A stretch of 64,000 bases of DNA from Magnolia sinica (GCF_029962835.1 NC_080577.1:1426001-1490000), one strand, 5' to 3'. Shown: positions 43,901 to 52,208, counted from the first letter of the stretch. Made by a program: numbers and translations. Notes: generated by a model from the letters alone, not told the origin.

Positions 43901-46132
43901 TACTTGTCAAGGATATGTTTGGTATCCTTGGGTCTTGAGCCTGAACTAGTGGGGCTCATGTTTTTAGTTATACAGACTGTGAATTGGTGGGACCTGCCTT
44001 GGATAGATCATATGATTCATATCCCCATAGTTTCCAAGATTAGGATCTATCTAATCCTTGGCCTTTTTTCCCATTGTCGATGATTGCTGTATTTCATTTT
44101 CTTACCATCTATTTTTTTTTTGAACAATGATCTTTATTATAGGCAAAAGCCAAAAGAAAATACAGTGAACACAAACAGAAAACAGACAGGAACACTAAAA
44201 ATACAAGAAGGCAGCCCTTTAGTCAAGGATCCCACTCCTTAAACATCAAAGAAATTCTGGCAATAGGAGCATTGTTTGTCAATTGTGGGGCCATCAGATC
44301 AATGGCCTGGGTCGCCAAGCCATGCTCCCCACTTCTACAGACTCAAGGCCCATGGATACTGTGAATATGCTCAGGTTGAGGACCATATAATCCACATAAA
44401 GGGACACATAAAGGGAAAAGGACCAATTCCACTCCCTCCCCTCTCTATTTGTAAGCAACTGAATGAAGGGTTATGATTATTCCACGGGCAGATTTTTTAG
44501 CATTGTTTGTCAATTGTAGGGCCATCAGATCAATGGATGGGTCACCAAGCCATTCTCCCCACTTCTACAGACTCAAGGCCCACGGATACCTGAATGTGCT
44601 TAGGTTGAGGAGGACCATATCATTCACATAATGGGAAAAGGACCAACCCCCCATGCTTTAAGTTCTCAAGCAATCCTTTCTGTGTTTTCATTTCAGCCAA
44701 GCACCCTACTTGTGTTGCCTAGGAGATTTGAGTAGACCAACTTGATTTTTACCCTTGTGTATGGTCATGATGAGGCCGACTGGGTGAATAGTTTTGACTT
44801 CCTTCACAATACACTTTACACGTACACTAGTACACACCTGAAAAAAGGGCTAGACTCCTCTTTTAGATTTGCACCAGTTAAAAAAATAGTGCCAACTCTT
44901 TCAAAGGTAAGCATGAGATAGCTGCAAGGTAATTTAGACCATCCAAATTGCAGAACTGTGGTTCCATATGCACAACGGGCCAGACTACTACAATCAAGGT
45001 ATTCAATAACAGAAACAGTGGCTGTAACAGCCACCCTCGTTACCATAATGATGAGGGCCATTATGGCCAACCTATTAAAAAAATAAAACGAAAAAAAACT
45101 GTACTGACCCCGTAATGGACCATTACGGGCCATTTTTTCTGTAACAGCCAGTATGGCCCCTAACGAGTAATGCTTCCCACCTTTACTTACGTTACATTAC
45201 CGTGTTTTAATACATTGACTACAATGGTTCACCACCATCATTCATCCTTCTCACTTGTCACAATTATGCTAATATCTAGACCATCTAAACCCTAGGGGCA
45301 CTTCTTGATAGAAGATATCTCTTAAACTTACACTTACTGAGCAATCCGAACCATTCATTTTATTCATGTCAAGCACATACCTAAAAGTAAAATAGTTAGC
45401 GGACTAAATTCCAATGGAAAAATAAACAGTTAATGCCACATTTTGTGTGATTTTTGAGTCATGCTATATCCACAGTTGGGTTAATGATTTGAACGGTCTA
45501 GATTGATTTATGATTATCGATGTGTATGGTTGAAGAGTCGCCACCATTTTTAAGATGGAGAATTATCATAGAAAATCTTGTGAGGAGGGGTATAAATGGA
45601 ATAAGAGAAAAAATTGGAAGGTTAATCCCTTCATATAACCTTCATGTCACCAAGAGTTGCAAAATTGGAAGGAAAGTGATATACATTCCCTTCTTTCCTG
45701 ATCTGATACACTTTCAATTCCCAAAATGGAAAGTGTAATCCCTTCATATCACCTTCATGTCACCAAGAGTAGCAAAATTGGAAGGAAAGTGATATACATA
45801 CCCTTCTTTCCTGATCTGATACGCTTTCAATTCCCTAAATGGAAAGTTGCAATATGCAAATTTGGAAGGGATGCGTGTAAACTGAAAGCAGGCATATGCA
45901 ATTAAGAAAGGCTAGTTGTAAATAGTGGCTTCCAATTCAATGGCTAATCATCTCTGGTCTTTCATTTCTTGGTTATTCAAATAACTGATGGTCAAGATTC
46001 TTCTGTGGAAATTTGTTGGTTTAACTGTGCATAGTTTGCTTCATTCAGGTGGTGCCATCCATTTCAATTGCATTTGTGACGTATGAGACCATGAAGGATG
46101 TTCTTGGAGTGCAGATGAGAATATCTGATTGA
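31956..46132 (+). CDS. ADNT1: mitochondrial adenine nucleotide transporter ADNT1 (8 exons)
   Basis: Coding joins: 31956-32122, 33175-33223, 39374-39537, 41750-41787, 42316-42428, 42550-42663, 43490-43834, 46049-46132; 1,074 nt, 357 codons. All introns are GT-AG and every junction keeps frame. The protein has three SLC25 repeats with signatures PLERLK (63-68), YPMDMVRGR (165-173) and YPLDVIRRR (268-276). It matches Arabidopsis ADNT1 nearly end to end, including the MASED start and ISD end, with the usual length (about 350). ADNT1 sits in the inner mitochondrial membrane and exchanges AMP, ADP and ATP, distinct from the ADP/ATP carrier AAC. Introns 2, 3 and 7 are 6.15, 2.21 and 2.21 kb and TE-filled, yet the coding sequence is intact. 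An in-frame TAG just upstream supports the start. A same-strand SLC25 gene begins 6.1 kb downstream. Confidence 0.95.
32123..33174 (+). other. ADNT1 intron 1 (1.05 kb)
   Basis: GT-AG, ending TTTCTCCCGCAG. It contains a (ATC)n tract at 32163-32188 and unclassified DNA. An ORF pair at 32436-32726 on opposite strands is a shadow. Confidence 0.85.
33175..33223 (+). CDS. ADNT1: ADNT1 exon 2
   Basis: A 49-nt exon coding SRTAVAPLERLKILLQ (57-72), the first carrier signature. It was placed by frame continuity with exons 1 and 3. Confidence 0.93.
33541..33789 (-). mobile_element. 5'-truncated LINE with 14-bp target duplication (intron 2)
   Basis: AGGAATCAATGGAA stands at 33541-33554 and again at 33776-33789. 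Between them, on the minus strand, a 220-nt body ends TTTCTTAATATATTCAAG plus an A-rich tail (plus-strand TTTTTATTTTTATTTTTT next to the left repeat). Perfect duplication plus tail is the mark of a LINE/retroposon insertion; the 3' sequence resembles L1 3' ends. Confidence 0.8.
34046..34718 (+). repeat. 650-bp dispersed element, copy in ADNT1 intron 2
   Basis: Collinear with 61907-62576. Shared words: GCATATGCCATTTTGGAC, GAGAAGTATGC, CAGTTATGCCATC, CTATAAATAAGCACTCC-type TATA region, TATTACTCTCTCTCTC, CTCTCTTAAAATG, ATCAATAAAATTTAT, TTGTTTGTTGACTTG and GTGCCATCGC. TTGGTTCAAAGTA flanks it at 34046-34058 and 34706-34718, a perfect 13-bp direct repeat, though the ATTGGT part is also partly present at the right end of the other copy. 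No ORF. TATA box, CT-rich leader and AATAAA in that order look like an LTR or promoter cassette; the class is unresolved. Confidence 0.65.
34352..34425. repeat. compound (CT)n(CA)n microsatellite
   Basis: CT repeats to about 34393, then CA repeats. It lies in the CT-rich leader of the dispersed element; the other copy has only a short CT tract there, so the expansion is local. Confidence 0.95.
35187..35232 (+). repeat. (CT)23 microsatellite (ADNT1 intron 2)
   Basis: Uninterrupted CT run. Confidence 0.95.
35740..36888 (-). mobile_element. L1-type LINE fragment, 3' part (intron 2)
   Basis: On the minus strand, degenerate L1 ORF2 C-terminal sequence is readable in broken frames: IYSWMGVQIAWSPTFGRGLR, then a zinc-knuckle (zf-RVT) region with LLITSVSSRPS and a CxMC...VNHLFL-like segment, then a 3' end with an (ATA)n tail at about 35756. 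At the far side QMAKEISNAYKIMDRR (minus, near 36830) may be ORF1-like. Stops and shifts are frequent. The fragment is split by the insertion at 36889-37691 and seems to resume beyond it. Confidence 0.65.
36889..37691. mobile_element. nested TIR element with 9-bp target duplication
   Basis: Flanks CCATGCATA (36880-36888) and CCATGCCTA (37692-37700) form a 9-bp duplication with one change. Ends carry ATATTTGTATCGTATTGGCC on the left and the complement of TCAGTATCGGTCATCGTATC on the right, with recurring GATACG/CGATAC words. The 9-bp duplication suggests a Mutator-like (MULE) element. It holds the (TA)n at 37053-37139. Confidence 0.6.
37053..37139. repeat. (TA)n microsatellite, about 87 nt
   Basis: Uninterrupted, inside the nested element. 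Confidence 0.95.
37692..38240 (-). mobile_element. L1-type LINE fragment, continuation
   Basis: A minus-strand ORF (37864-38094) reads MIRDHYAAKDEAIGKIGCAY and ends in a Gly/Arg patch coded by a C-run (37906-37922). The sequence continues the interrupted fragment to the left. I regard it as LINE ORF1-like by position and strand, not by a firm domain match. Confidence 0.4.
38370..38763 (+). mobile_element. RTE-type LINE, 3' end (5'-truncated)
   Basis: The translation at 38395-38560 reads EIEKDVAHIFRAGWIMWK, then VLCDCLMPIKLEGRFYRIAI and AMLYVIECRAVK, the conserved C-terminal region of plant RTE-clade reverse transcriptases. After a frame break it continues with VLNRVEWWNRICVANPI and ends with the 3' tail GGGATGAGGCTTAGATGATG, a (GAT)n tail. 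Only the last few hundred bp were copied. Confidence 0.8.
38621..39180 (+). repeat. local tandem duplication that copies the LINE 3' tail
   Basis: TGGGTGGAGG starts unit 1 (38621-38938) and unit 2 (38939-about 39180). Shared: AACCCCATTTAGTTGGGAT, AGGCTTAGATGATGAT, GTAGTCATTCAATTGGG, CTGTTGTGGTTATGAATTG and GTATTTGGGGTG. The duplication includes both LINE end and flanking intron, so it followed the insertion. Unit 2 has lost about 60 nt. Confidence 0.85.
39374..39537 (+). CDS. ADNT1: ADNT1 exon 3
   Basis: Codons 73-126 plus two bases: VQNPHSIKYNGTIQGLKYIW, then GLFKGNGTNCARIVPNSAVK and FFSYEQAA. It holds the matrix helix, the GLFKGNG carrier motif and helix 2. Donor AG|GTGTGG. Confidence 0.95.
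39724..39852. mobile_element. short TIR element of the GGCAATGGGC type
   Basis: AGGGTGGCAACAGGC at the left pairs with GCCCATTGCCAGCCCTAA at the right (complement TTAGGGCTGGCAATGGGC). About 130 bp, the smallest member of the class seen at 19553, 26564 and 53601. Confidence 0.55.
40955..40988 (+). repeat. (GT)17 microsatellite
   Basis: Preceded by an A-run (40939-40951). Overlapping ORFs on both strands are artefacts. Confidence 0.95.
41750..41787 (+). CDS. ADNT1: ADNT1 exon 4 (38-nt micro-exon)
   Basis: It codes GILWLYRQQPGN (128-139) between split codons 127 and 140. Acceptor TTTCTAACAG, donor GTATGA. It is required to keep frame between exons 3 and 5 and matches the family. Confidence 0.9.
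42316..42428 (+). CDS. ADNT1: ADNT1 exon 5
   Basis: Codons 141-177: DAQLTPLLRLGAGACAGI, then the second signature YPMDMVRGRLTVQ. Confidence 0.95.
42550..42663 (+). CDS. ADNT1: ADNT1 exon 6
   Basis: Codons 178-215: TERSPYQYRGMFHALTTVLR, then EEGPRALYKGWLPSVIGV. In phase 0 on both sides. Confidence 0.95.
42782..42983 (+). mobile_element. truncated LINE 3' end in ADNT1 intron 6
   Basis: The sequence ends TTTTGCCCTAATAAAGTTGC and an AAAAAAGAAAAAAGAAG tail, as L1 3' ends do. AAGTGTGT is found on both sides (42782-42789 and 42976-42983), a short candidate target duplication. An ORF at 42786-43241 through this stretch is low-complexity. Confidence 0.55.
43490..43834 (+). CDS. ADNT1: ADNT1 exon 7
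   Basis: Codons 216-330, the largest exon: IPYVGLNFAAYESLKDWL, then VVTRLACGAAAGTVGQ, third signature YPLDVIRRRMQMAGW, and GFGALYKGLVPNSVK. Donor AAG|GTCAGT. Confidence 0.96.
44110..44265 (-). mobile_element. LINE 3'-end fragment in intron 7
   Basis: On the minus strand it ends TTTTGGCTTTTGCCTATAAT, AAAGATCATTGTTC and a poly(A) tail (plus-strand T-run at 44112-44121). The 3' wording resembles that at 42900-42950. No target duplication found. Confidence 0.5.
44266..44650 (+). repeat. tandem duplication, 233-bp period (intron 7)
   Basis: AGCATTGTTTGTCAATTGT at 44266 recurs at 44499. Both are followed by GGGCCATCAGATCAATGG, CCCCACTTCTACAGACTCAA and AGGTTGAGGA. The second unit is partial (about 150 nt). 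Confidence 0.85.
44995..45217. mobile_element. hAT-type MITE in ADNT1 intron 7, perfect 8-bp TSD
   Basis: Ends CAAGGTATTCAATAAC and TTTTAATACATTG are inverted partners. ACTACAAT flanks it exactly at 44987-44994 and 45218-45225. The interior is a run of GTAACAGCC/GGCCATTATGGCC words that are self-complementary. A sister copy lies in the second gene (60664-60861). 223 bp, no ORF. Confidence 0.85.
45623..45848 (+). repeat. tandem duplication, 113-bp period (intron 7)
   Basis: Unit 1 is 45623-45735 and unit 2 is 45736-45848. Words TAATCCCTTCATAT, CACCTTCATGTCACCAAGAG-type, GCAAAATTGGAAGGAAAGTG and CCCTTCTTTCCTGATCTGAT occur in both with only a few differences, so the event is recent. Confidence 0.9.
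46049..46132 (+). CDS. ADNT1: ADNT1 exon 8 (last)
   Basis: Codons 331-357 and TGA at 46130-46132: VVPSISIAFVTYETMKDVLG, then VQMRISD. Acceptor TTCATTCAG. It is the conserved helix 6 and C-terminus. No canonical AATAAA was found within the next 400 nt. Confidence 0.95.
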   Translation: MVPSISIAFVTYETMKDVLGVQMRISD

Positions 46133-47078
46133 AGGTGGAGCAGAATAGGAAGCATCATCAATACTCAGCTGATTTTTGTAGGCAAAGGGAAAGAGACAAC
46201 GGATTGATTCAAACAAAAACGGTAAAGTAAACAGAAAATGGGGAAAGCACTGTTGCCGCCTGTGTTGGAATTATTCCTTGCAGCCTGTCCCAAACCCAAC
46301 TGAAGAACACCATATTGGGTCTTCTCGGCATCTGAATAAGTGGTTGTTTGTATGGTAATAGCCCAATTTGCGTAGCTTTGTTAAATCTCTACCATTTTTA
46401 AACCCTCTATCTAATGTCTGTTTCTGAGGATCTGCTTTCATCATTCTCTGCGGAAGAGGTCACATGCCCCCCCTTCTATATGCTTAGGTTTTTCTTGTTT
46501 GGATCTATCTTGTCCCGAGAAACTCATCTTCTAATGGAATTGATCTTCCAGGAAGGTTTTGATGTTCCAGAGACGAGGGCTATTTAGTAGAGACTGCATT
46601 GCCCTCTGTTCTTAAAACAACCCTCTAACAGCTACTACTCTGTACTCTTTCCTGTCTTGTCCTCGTAAACCCCTCTCACAAATCTTTCCACACCACCTCC
46701 AATAGGCTTGTGGTTTCAAATAGCTAAAGAGGTTTGCTCGAATCCATCCCTTTCTGGCCGTACTGGCACTAAGAGATGTCGGTACTCTGGCCGTTGGATT
46801 TGGAGATTTGGATGGAGTAGAGTTCACGCACAATACAATGGACCCCACAGCTTGTTGTGGTATAAGGCTAGTTGATCGAGCGAATCTCCATGGCATTACT
46901 GTTAGTAGGATTCCTTACCTTTGCCATGAAGAGGGAAAAGGAATCCTTGTACGGTAACGCGGAGCAGATTCGATCAGTTTGGATGGATGGGGCGTGGTAT
47001 CACACGTGCTAAATAAGTGTGTCAGGTTTGAGTGATTCGTGAATTCGTCAACCAGGACACCCTACTGATACTGTTCGT
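46133..47078. other. ADNT1 3' flank with an unexplained short ORF
   Basis: 46133 to about 46500 is the likely 3' UTR and flank. At 46612-46896 (minus) a 94-codon ORF starts MPWRFARSTSLIPQQ. The plus strand is also open over 46733-46946 with a protein-like phrase (FLAVLALRDVGTLAVGFGDL). I do not recognise either; it could be an exon relic of another gene or chance. Confidence 0.3.
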
Positions 47079-47475
47079 AGCCAGTAGCTACTGGACACAA
47101 CAGGGATTTTTTTTTAATTATTATTATTATTATTTTATTTTTAAAAAAATATTTACGCGCGCTCACACACGCCACGATGGGTACTGGAACCGATTACCTT
47201 AGTTTTGAAACTGTTGTGAGTCTACCACTAAGCCATGGGTAGGGACCTAACAGGATGAATGGCAATAAAAATTACAATGGGCCCACTGTTTTTCTTTTTT
47301 AATGGTGGCCGTTCAATCACCAAATTTTTATTTATTTATTTTTTGTGTAGTCCACTTAAGATTTGGTTCTGTCATGAGCCCAAAAATGATCCGGAAAAAT
47401 AGATGGATAGCATGGATAAAACACATTATGGTGGGGCCCACAGCAATGTCCAGTAGCCACCTTGCTACTGGAGGT
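47079..47475. mobile_element. TIR MITE with a SINE inserted
   Basis: The left end AGCCAGTAGCTACTGGACAC pairs with GTCCAGTAGCCACCTTGCTACTG-type sequence at the right (47449-47473). The body has GTGGGCC-family words. A SINE (47107-47248) interrupts it. Confidence 0.6.
47107..47248 (-). mobile_element. tRNA-derived SINE, third copy
   Basis: On the minus strand: GGTCCCTACCCATGGCTTAG, TGGTAGACTCACAACAGTTT, a B-box-like GGTTCCAGTACCC, CGTGGCGTGTGTGAGCGCGC and an A-rich tail. Flanks AACAGGGAT (47099-47107) and AACAGGAT (47249-47256) suggest the target duplication. Confidence 0.65.
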
Positions 47476-48591
47476 AACCCGCGTCCAATCAACCGGGGGA
47501 CACTGTTTAGCATTCCCTGGCCCAAAATATGGCTGGTCCACTCATCGTGCCGATCACACTTGCATGGGAAAAAGGTTGGATAGAAAAAAAAATAAATGAT
47601 CAAAGGTCAATGTTCAACTAAAGCCTCTGGCCTAATTTTGATCTGCGGCGCGTTCACAGATCACCTTACATGTGTAGCGTGTTACCTGAATCCCGGCCTA
47701 CCTCACGTGAGCAAGTGCACTTGCTCTCCCCATTTGCCAACGCTCATGTGAATCCTGTACACGTCATCACAACGGCCTGTTATCATCGAGTGACCATTCT
47801 TTACTTCTATATCCAAAATATCAGGCGGGTCTGGTGATCCTAAAAATCCATCCGGTCGCCATCAAATGAACAGTCAAAAAGAGGACGGCTGTGACCAAAT
47901 GCATGCAGCCATGTGAAAACCTGGAATAAATGTAGCTAGACACAGACCCCTCAAGTGCTTGGTCCCGCTGTATATGGAGAGTAGCCACAAAATCAAATTG
48001 GCTACACGGCCTGGATCTGTTATCGATGGATTACCTGTGTTGAGTCTGGACTATTGATTAGTGTCATTCTAACCGTCCATTGGGTTCCAGCCAATATACC
48101 AGTTAGGATTATTCAATTGTGGTTGAACCCACGATTAGGATTTGTTTAGTTTTGAGTCTATGTTGCGTATGAGCATGCGTCATCTAGATCAAAGTTTTCA
48201 GATCTGGTAGACCGTAGATGGGAGAACTGTAACAAAAAGAAAAGGGAGAGACGCGACACACGAGGAATCGTGGGTCCCACGCATCTGCAAAATCGGGCCA
48301 ATGAGTCACTCATCCAAATAACCATCTAGACTGGAAGGTCCCAACCTCAGCTCCGAATAATCATCTGGACTGGAAAATCTCAGCCTTTGGATTTTGGGAT
48401 TATCTTCCATTGAATGTAGCCCGTTGCCATAGTGTCTCCATGTTGAAGGGCTGGGATCTTCTAAATCTCGAAGATTTTTAAAGCATTCCCTATGGGCCTT
48501 GGGGTTCATCAGATGAATGGTTTCGATCACTGAACCATGGTAATCACGTGTACAGAATCCTGCACCTCAGGATATTAGAGTACAAAACTTT
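47476..48591. other. no gene seen
   Basis: Spacer without a recognised gene or strong repeat. Opposite-strand ORFs at 48306-48530 and 48548-48772 are not supported; the latter lies mostly in a MITE. Confidence 0.4.
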
Positions 48592-48979
48592 GTTACTCCG
48601 GCTGGATGATACGCAGACACTTATAAATTACCTAGAAATTGTGTACCTGAGAAACGAACGGTTAAAATTAAACTATCCAGATTGTGTCCCATTTTATATT
48701 TACCATAAACCATTAAAAAATCACTTAATTAATACTGAATATACTATCGTTGGACATTTATTGGACGGTTGAAAATAAAATATCCAATGTCCTATTTCAA
48801 TAAATGAGTGTCCAATAATCATATGTTACGAGTTTTTCGGCTAGTTTAATTTTGGACCTTTGGTAGTAAGTCCTTTATTCCGTTTAATTTAATTTAATGT
48901 ATGCCACATGAATAATTCTAACTAAGTATTCTAAGAGCCTGCGTATCCAGCGTCCTACGCGGCCGGAGTATGAAATAAC
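48592..48979. mobile_element. TIR MITE family B, intact-looking copy
   Basis: Left GTTACTCCGGCTGGATGATA, then CGCAGACACTTATAAATT. Right (complement) GTTATTTCATACTCCGGCC, then GCTGGATACGCAGGCTCTTAG. Inside are AATTAAACTATCCAGATTG and GACATTTATTGGACGGTT. About 388 bp, without an ORF of its own. Confidence 0.75.
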
Positions 48980-49179
48980 TTATGCCAATATTTCCATCCC
49001 GGAAATCACGGAGTTCGCTGCTCGCATAAGTCGTGGGAGTGCCAAGACCGACCGCATGGGCTTAGTCAACTAAAACGGTCCGGCAGCCTCTTCAACACCT
49101 ATTTTACGCACTACCCAAGCTCTGTGGAGCTCGCCATGTTGTCTGTTTGAAATCCACTCAGTCCGTCTTGTGCGCTCCT

Positions 49180-49560
49180 CAATGCTAGGATCTGGAACCA
49201 AAAATAACCTAGATCCACAGCTTAGATGGGTCACATCACAGGGAACGATGGGGATGGGACGCCAACCATGGTCTTGTTAGTGGGTCTATATGGTGTGTAT
49301 GTTTCATCAAACCCGGGCATGAGCTATGACTCGCCACGGTGAAGGGAAAATGAAAAAAATAAAATATAAAATTAGCCTGGTTTGAAATGTAGGTGGGTCC
49401 CACATCATAAACTAAGAGGTTTTAAGTGCAATTCTATACTGTTACCATTGGGGTGGCCCATATAAGTTTAAAAGGGCGAGATATCGTAGGTAAGGTGAAC
49501 ATAATGATTCTCACCTGATGGACGGAGTGAATTTTACAGGTACAATATCGTGGGCCCCAC
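49180..49560. repeat. GTGGGCC-family dispersed repeat, copy 8
   Basis: AGATGGGTCACATCACAGGG, AAATGTAGGTGGGTCCCACA, CCATTGGGGTGGCCCATATAAG and CTGATGGACGGAGTGAATT in family order. Confidence 0.5.
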
Positions 49561-50429
49561 AGCGGTTAGGTGTGTTGGGGAAGCAGGTGTTATCGGCGAA
49601 TCCGGTCTAACTTGAACTATCCCATTGTTAGCCTGGGAAATGGATGGTTTAAACCTAAGCGGAATTAAATCAACGGTCAAAATACAACGGACCACATGAT
49701 TTTGGATATCTCGTCCATCTACACATTGGTCTATTTGGTTAATTGTCCCATTTTCCATTGCCTATACATACACGAGGCTGGATCCCCTGCAACGTTTCTA
49801 GAATTAGCTTACACTATAAGTCTTGCCTCAGGGGCCCACTTGATGTAGTCAAGGCATCCAACCCGTTCAGAAAGGGTGGTTGCCCCAACCTATAATTGGA
49901 ATTCCTCAAATGGTCCAACTGTAATGCGGCCCACCATGTGAATGTTAGGTTTTTATGTAGCTGTCCATTATCTTTTCTATGCAGTGTTCCATAGTGTTGT
50001 TTCATGCAATTCAATCAAAGGATCAAGTGAGGCCTGTCATGATAATGGGATTTTCAAAATCATCAACTGAGACCCACTAAAGCTAACAAAAGACAACCAT
50101 CTAGAATCTCAGAGTTCATGGACTTGATTGGTATGACTTCTAACTCTAATGGTTGTGGACTATTCATCCATCAATTCCAGTGCGCCACACAAACATTGCT
50201 CTTAAAAATTTCTAGTCTTATGTGGTGAGTCCTGCATGAGTTTTGGATCAAGCTGACTCACTTTAAAATATTCTCTTTTTAGCTTTTAAATTTTTTTTTA
50301 ATAAATTCATTTAAGAAATTTTATTTATTCAATATATTACTGCCACTCTTTTTTGATTGACGGTTTCGATAGAAAATGCGTGATATACCAATACAAAGAA
50401 TGAGTGTTTTACATGCAGCTTCATGGATT
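49561..50429. other. no gene seen
   Basis: Spacer with isolated GTGGGCC-type words only. No coding evidence. Confidence 0.4.
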
Positions 50430-50730
50430 ATCGGATCCACCCATGCCTGACTGTGGGGCCCACCGTAATTTATGTACCTTACATCCAAAAGCTGAAGTAG
50501 ATCCATATCTCAGGTGAATCAGACAGAAATAGTGGTGATTAAATATCCATCGTTAAAAGCTTTCTTTTGGAGCCAATGGATTGCTTATTTACCATCCAAC
50601 CTGTTGATAAGGTCACAGAGGCTTGGATTAAGAGACTATACAAATATCAGCCGATGGTTTGCTTCTATCTTTTCCTTGGCGTGGCCCACCCGAGCCGTTA
50701 ATCTGTCTCACTTCCACCGTATCATCGGAC
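50430..50730. repeat. GTGGGCC-family dispersed repeat, copy 9 (partial)
   Basis: GACTGTGGGGCCCACCGTAA, ATCTCAGGTGAATCAGACAG, CCATCCAACCTGTTGATAAG and GGCGTGGCCCACCCGAG. It abuts the TIR element at 50734. Confidence 0.55.
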
Positions 50731-50733
50731 GCC

Positions 50734-51209
50734 GATTTACAGCTAAAAGTTCCTGCGCTGGAAACTTAGGTGGGGCCTACAGTGATGTTTGTGAGAAATC
50801 CACTCCGGCCATCCGTTTTTTGAGCTCATTTTAGCCCATGGGGCTAAAAATAACCCGGATCCAAGTATACCGAAAACGGGAGGATTGAATATCCACAGTT
50901 GAAATATTCATGGGGCCACATAAGTTTAGAATCGGCCAAATATTTGTGTTTTCGGTTCATCCTAGTAGTAATGACGTTATAAACGGTATAGATGGAATGT
51001 AAATGTCACTGTCGACCCAAGGAGGTTTCAACGGTAGGAATTTCCCTACCTACCTTTTACTTTAGTGCGGCCCACTTGAGTCTTGTATCCTGTTCAATTT
51101 TGGTCTCAAGTACTAAAATAAGCTCGCAAAACGGATGAACGGAATAGATTTCTCACAAACAACACGGTGTGTCCCATTGGGTTCCTTCGAAAGGCTTTCA
51201 CTGGAAATC
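50734..51209. mobile_element. TIR element with GTGGGCC body
   Basis: Left GATTTACAGCTAAAAGTTCC and, 40 nt in, GTTTGTGAGAAATCCACTCC. Right (complement) GATTTCCAGTGAAAGCC and GTTTGTGAGAAATCTATTCC. The arms match over about 75 nt with gaps. It shows that at least part of the GTGGGCC family is the interior of TIR elements. Confidence 0.65.
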
Positions 51210-51299
51210 CGCGCCCCGTAATAGAAACATACAATTAGACAATTGGTGAACTCCACGGATCTTGGGTGTTGTAAGCCACTTGTTAAACGGACACCGCTT

Positions 51300-51720
51300 C
51301 AGTGGATCTTAGACAGTGGGGCCACTGTGGTGTGTATTCCTTACATCTATCCCGTCCATCCATTTTGATAACTCATTTTATGTTATAAAAAAAGAAAAAA
51401 AAATTGGAGTGTGTGTACTGACATGGGTGTGTACTAACAAGCTAACCCAAACAAAAAAAAAAACTCATTTTGTGATATGATCCCAAAAATGAAGCAGATC
51501 CAAATCTCAAGTGGACCTGATTCAAAACTCAGGTTTTAGGAGCAATTTTAATTGTTCCCACTGGCGTGGCCCATTCGACTGTTATATCATGCTGATCTTT
51601 TGCATGTACGGTTTTAAAAAAAAGGGTTCCCACCATATGGGCGGAGTAGATTTACATGGTGTGCCCCACAGAACCCGGAAGTTAGGTGTTGTAAAGGAAC
51701 CTAATTCCTGCCCCAAGGCT
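51300..51720. repeat. GTGGGCC-family dispersed repeat, copy 10, with insertion
   Basis: The family text runs from GACAGTGGGGCCACTGTGG through CCCGTCCATCCATTTTGATA, is interrupted, and resumes at GATCCCAAAAATGAAGCAGA to GGTGTGCCCCACAG. Confidence 0.6.
51370..51474 (+). mobile_element. about 80-bp retroposon-like insertion
   Basis: AACTCATTTTATG (51370-51382) and AACTCATTTTGTG (51462-51474) flank a short insert with A-runs on both sides and a GTGTGTACTGACATGGGTGT core. It breaks family repeat copy 10, so it is a later insertion. Possibly a truncated SINE. Confidence 0.5.
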
Positions 51721-51779
51721 TGCCGAATGGACGGCCTACATCTCACACACGGGTGCCGCTCCCACACTGCGACGGGCGA

Positions 51780-52208
51780 GTAGGAATAGCATATTGGAAC
51801 ATAGGGTTATCGTCATTTCCACGCAAAACAAGGAGACCATGGACACGCATTCAACAGACGTAGAGCCGTTCAGGCGCTCCGAAATTCCTGTGGCGCTCCA
51901 AATTCCACCACGAGTCATACACGCCTCACCACCCGTCGTACACGCACTCCTCTTCTCTCCAACGCGAGCTCGCGAACGAAGAGAGACCTAGAAGAAACAC
52001 AACACACCCCCACTCCTTTTACAAAACCACCCCTTTTTTCTCATCAAAACGCAAGAAAAAACCCCATTTCTATTGACACGATTCAAATCACATATATTAA
52101 TAGTACCCAAGAAGCTGGGCCTTTCGACCTTTCATTCTTCGGCCTTCTTATATATTCTATTTCTGGTACCCTTTTTTTTTGGGTTTTGATAGAGTATTTG
52201 AAGGAGAG
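51780..52208 (+). promoter_or_regulatory. promoter and 5' leader region of the second carrier gene
   Basis: Less repetitive and richer in C and CA than its surroundings, with pyrimidine-rich stretches at 51935-52045. A TATATATTC word at about 52150 lies only 60 nt before the ATG and is more likely in the leader. I cannot place the transcription start. Confidence 0.3.

Larger units (their letters stand above)
43835..46048 (+). other. ADNT1 intron 7 (2.2 kb)
   Basis: GT-AG. It holds a LINE 3' fragment, two local tandem duplications and a hAT-type MITE, each listed separately. Confidence 0.85.
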
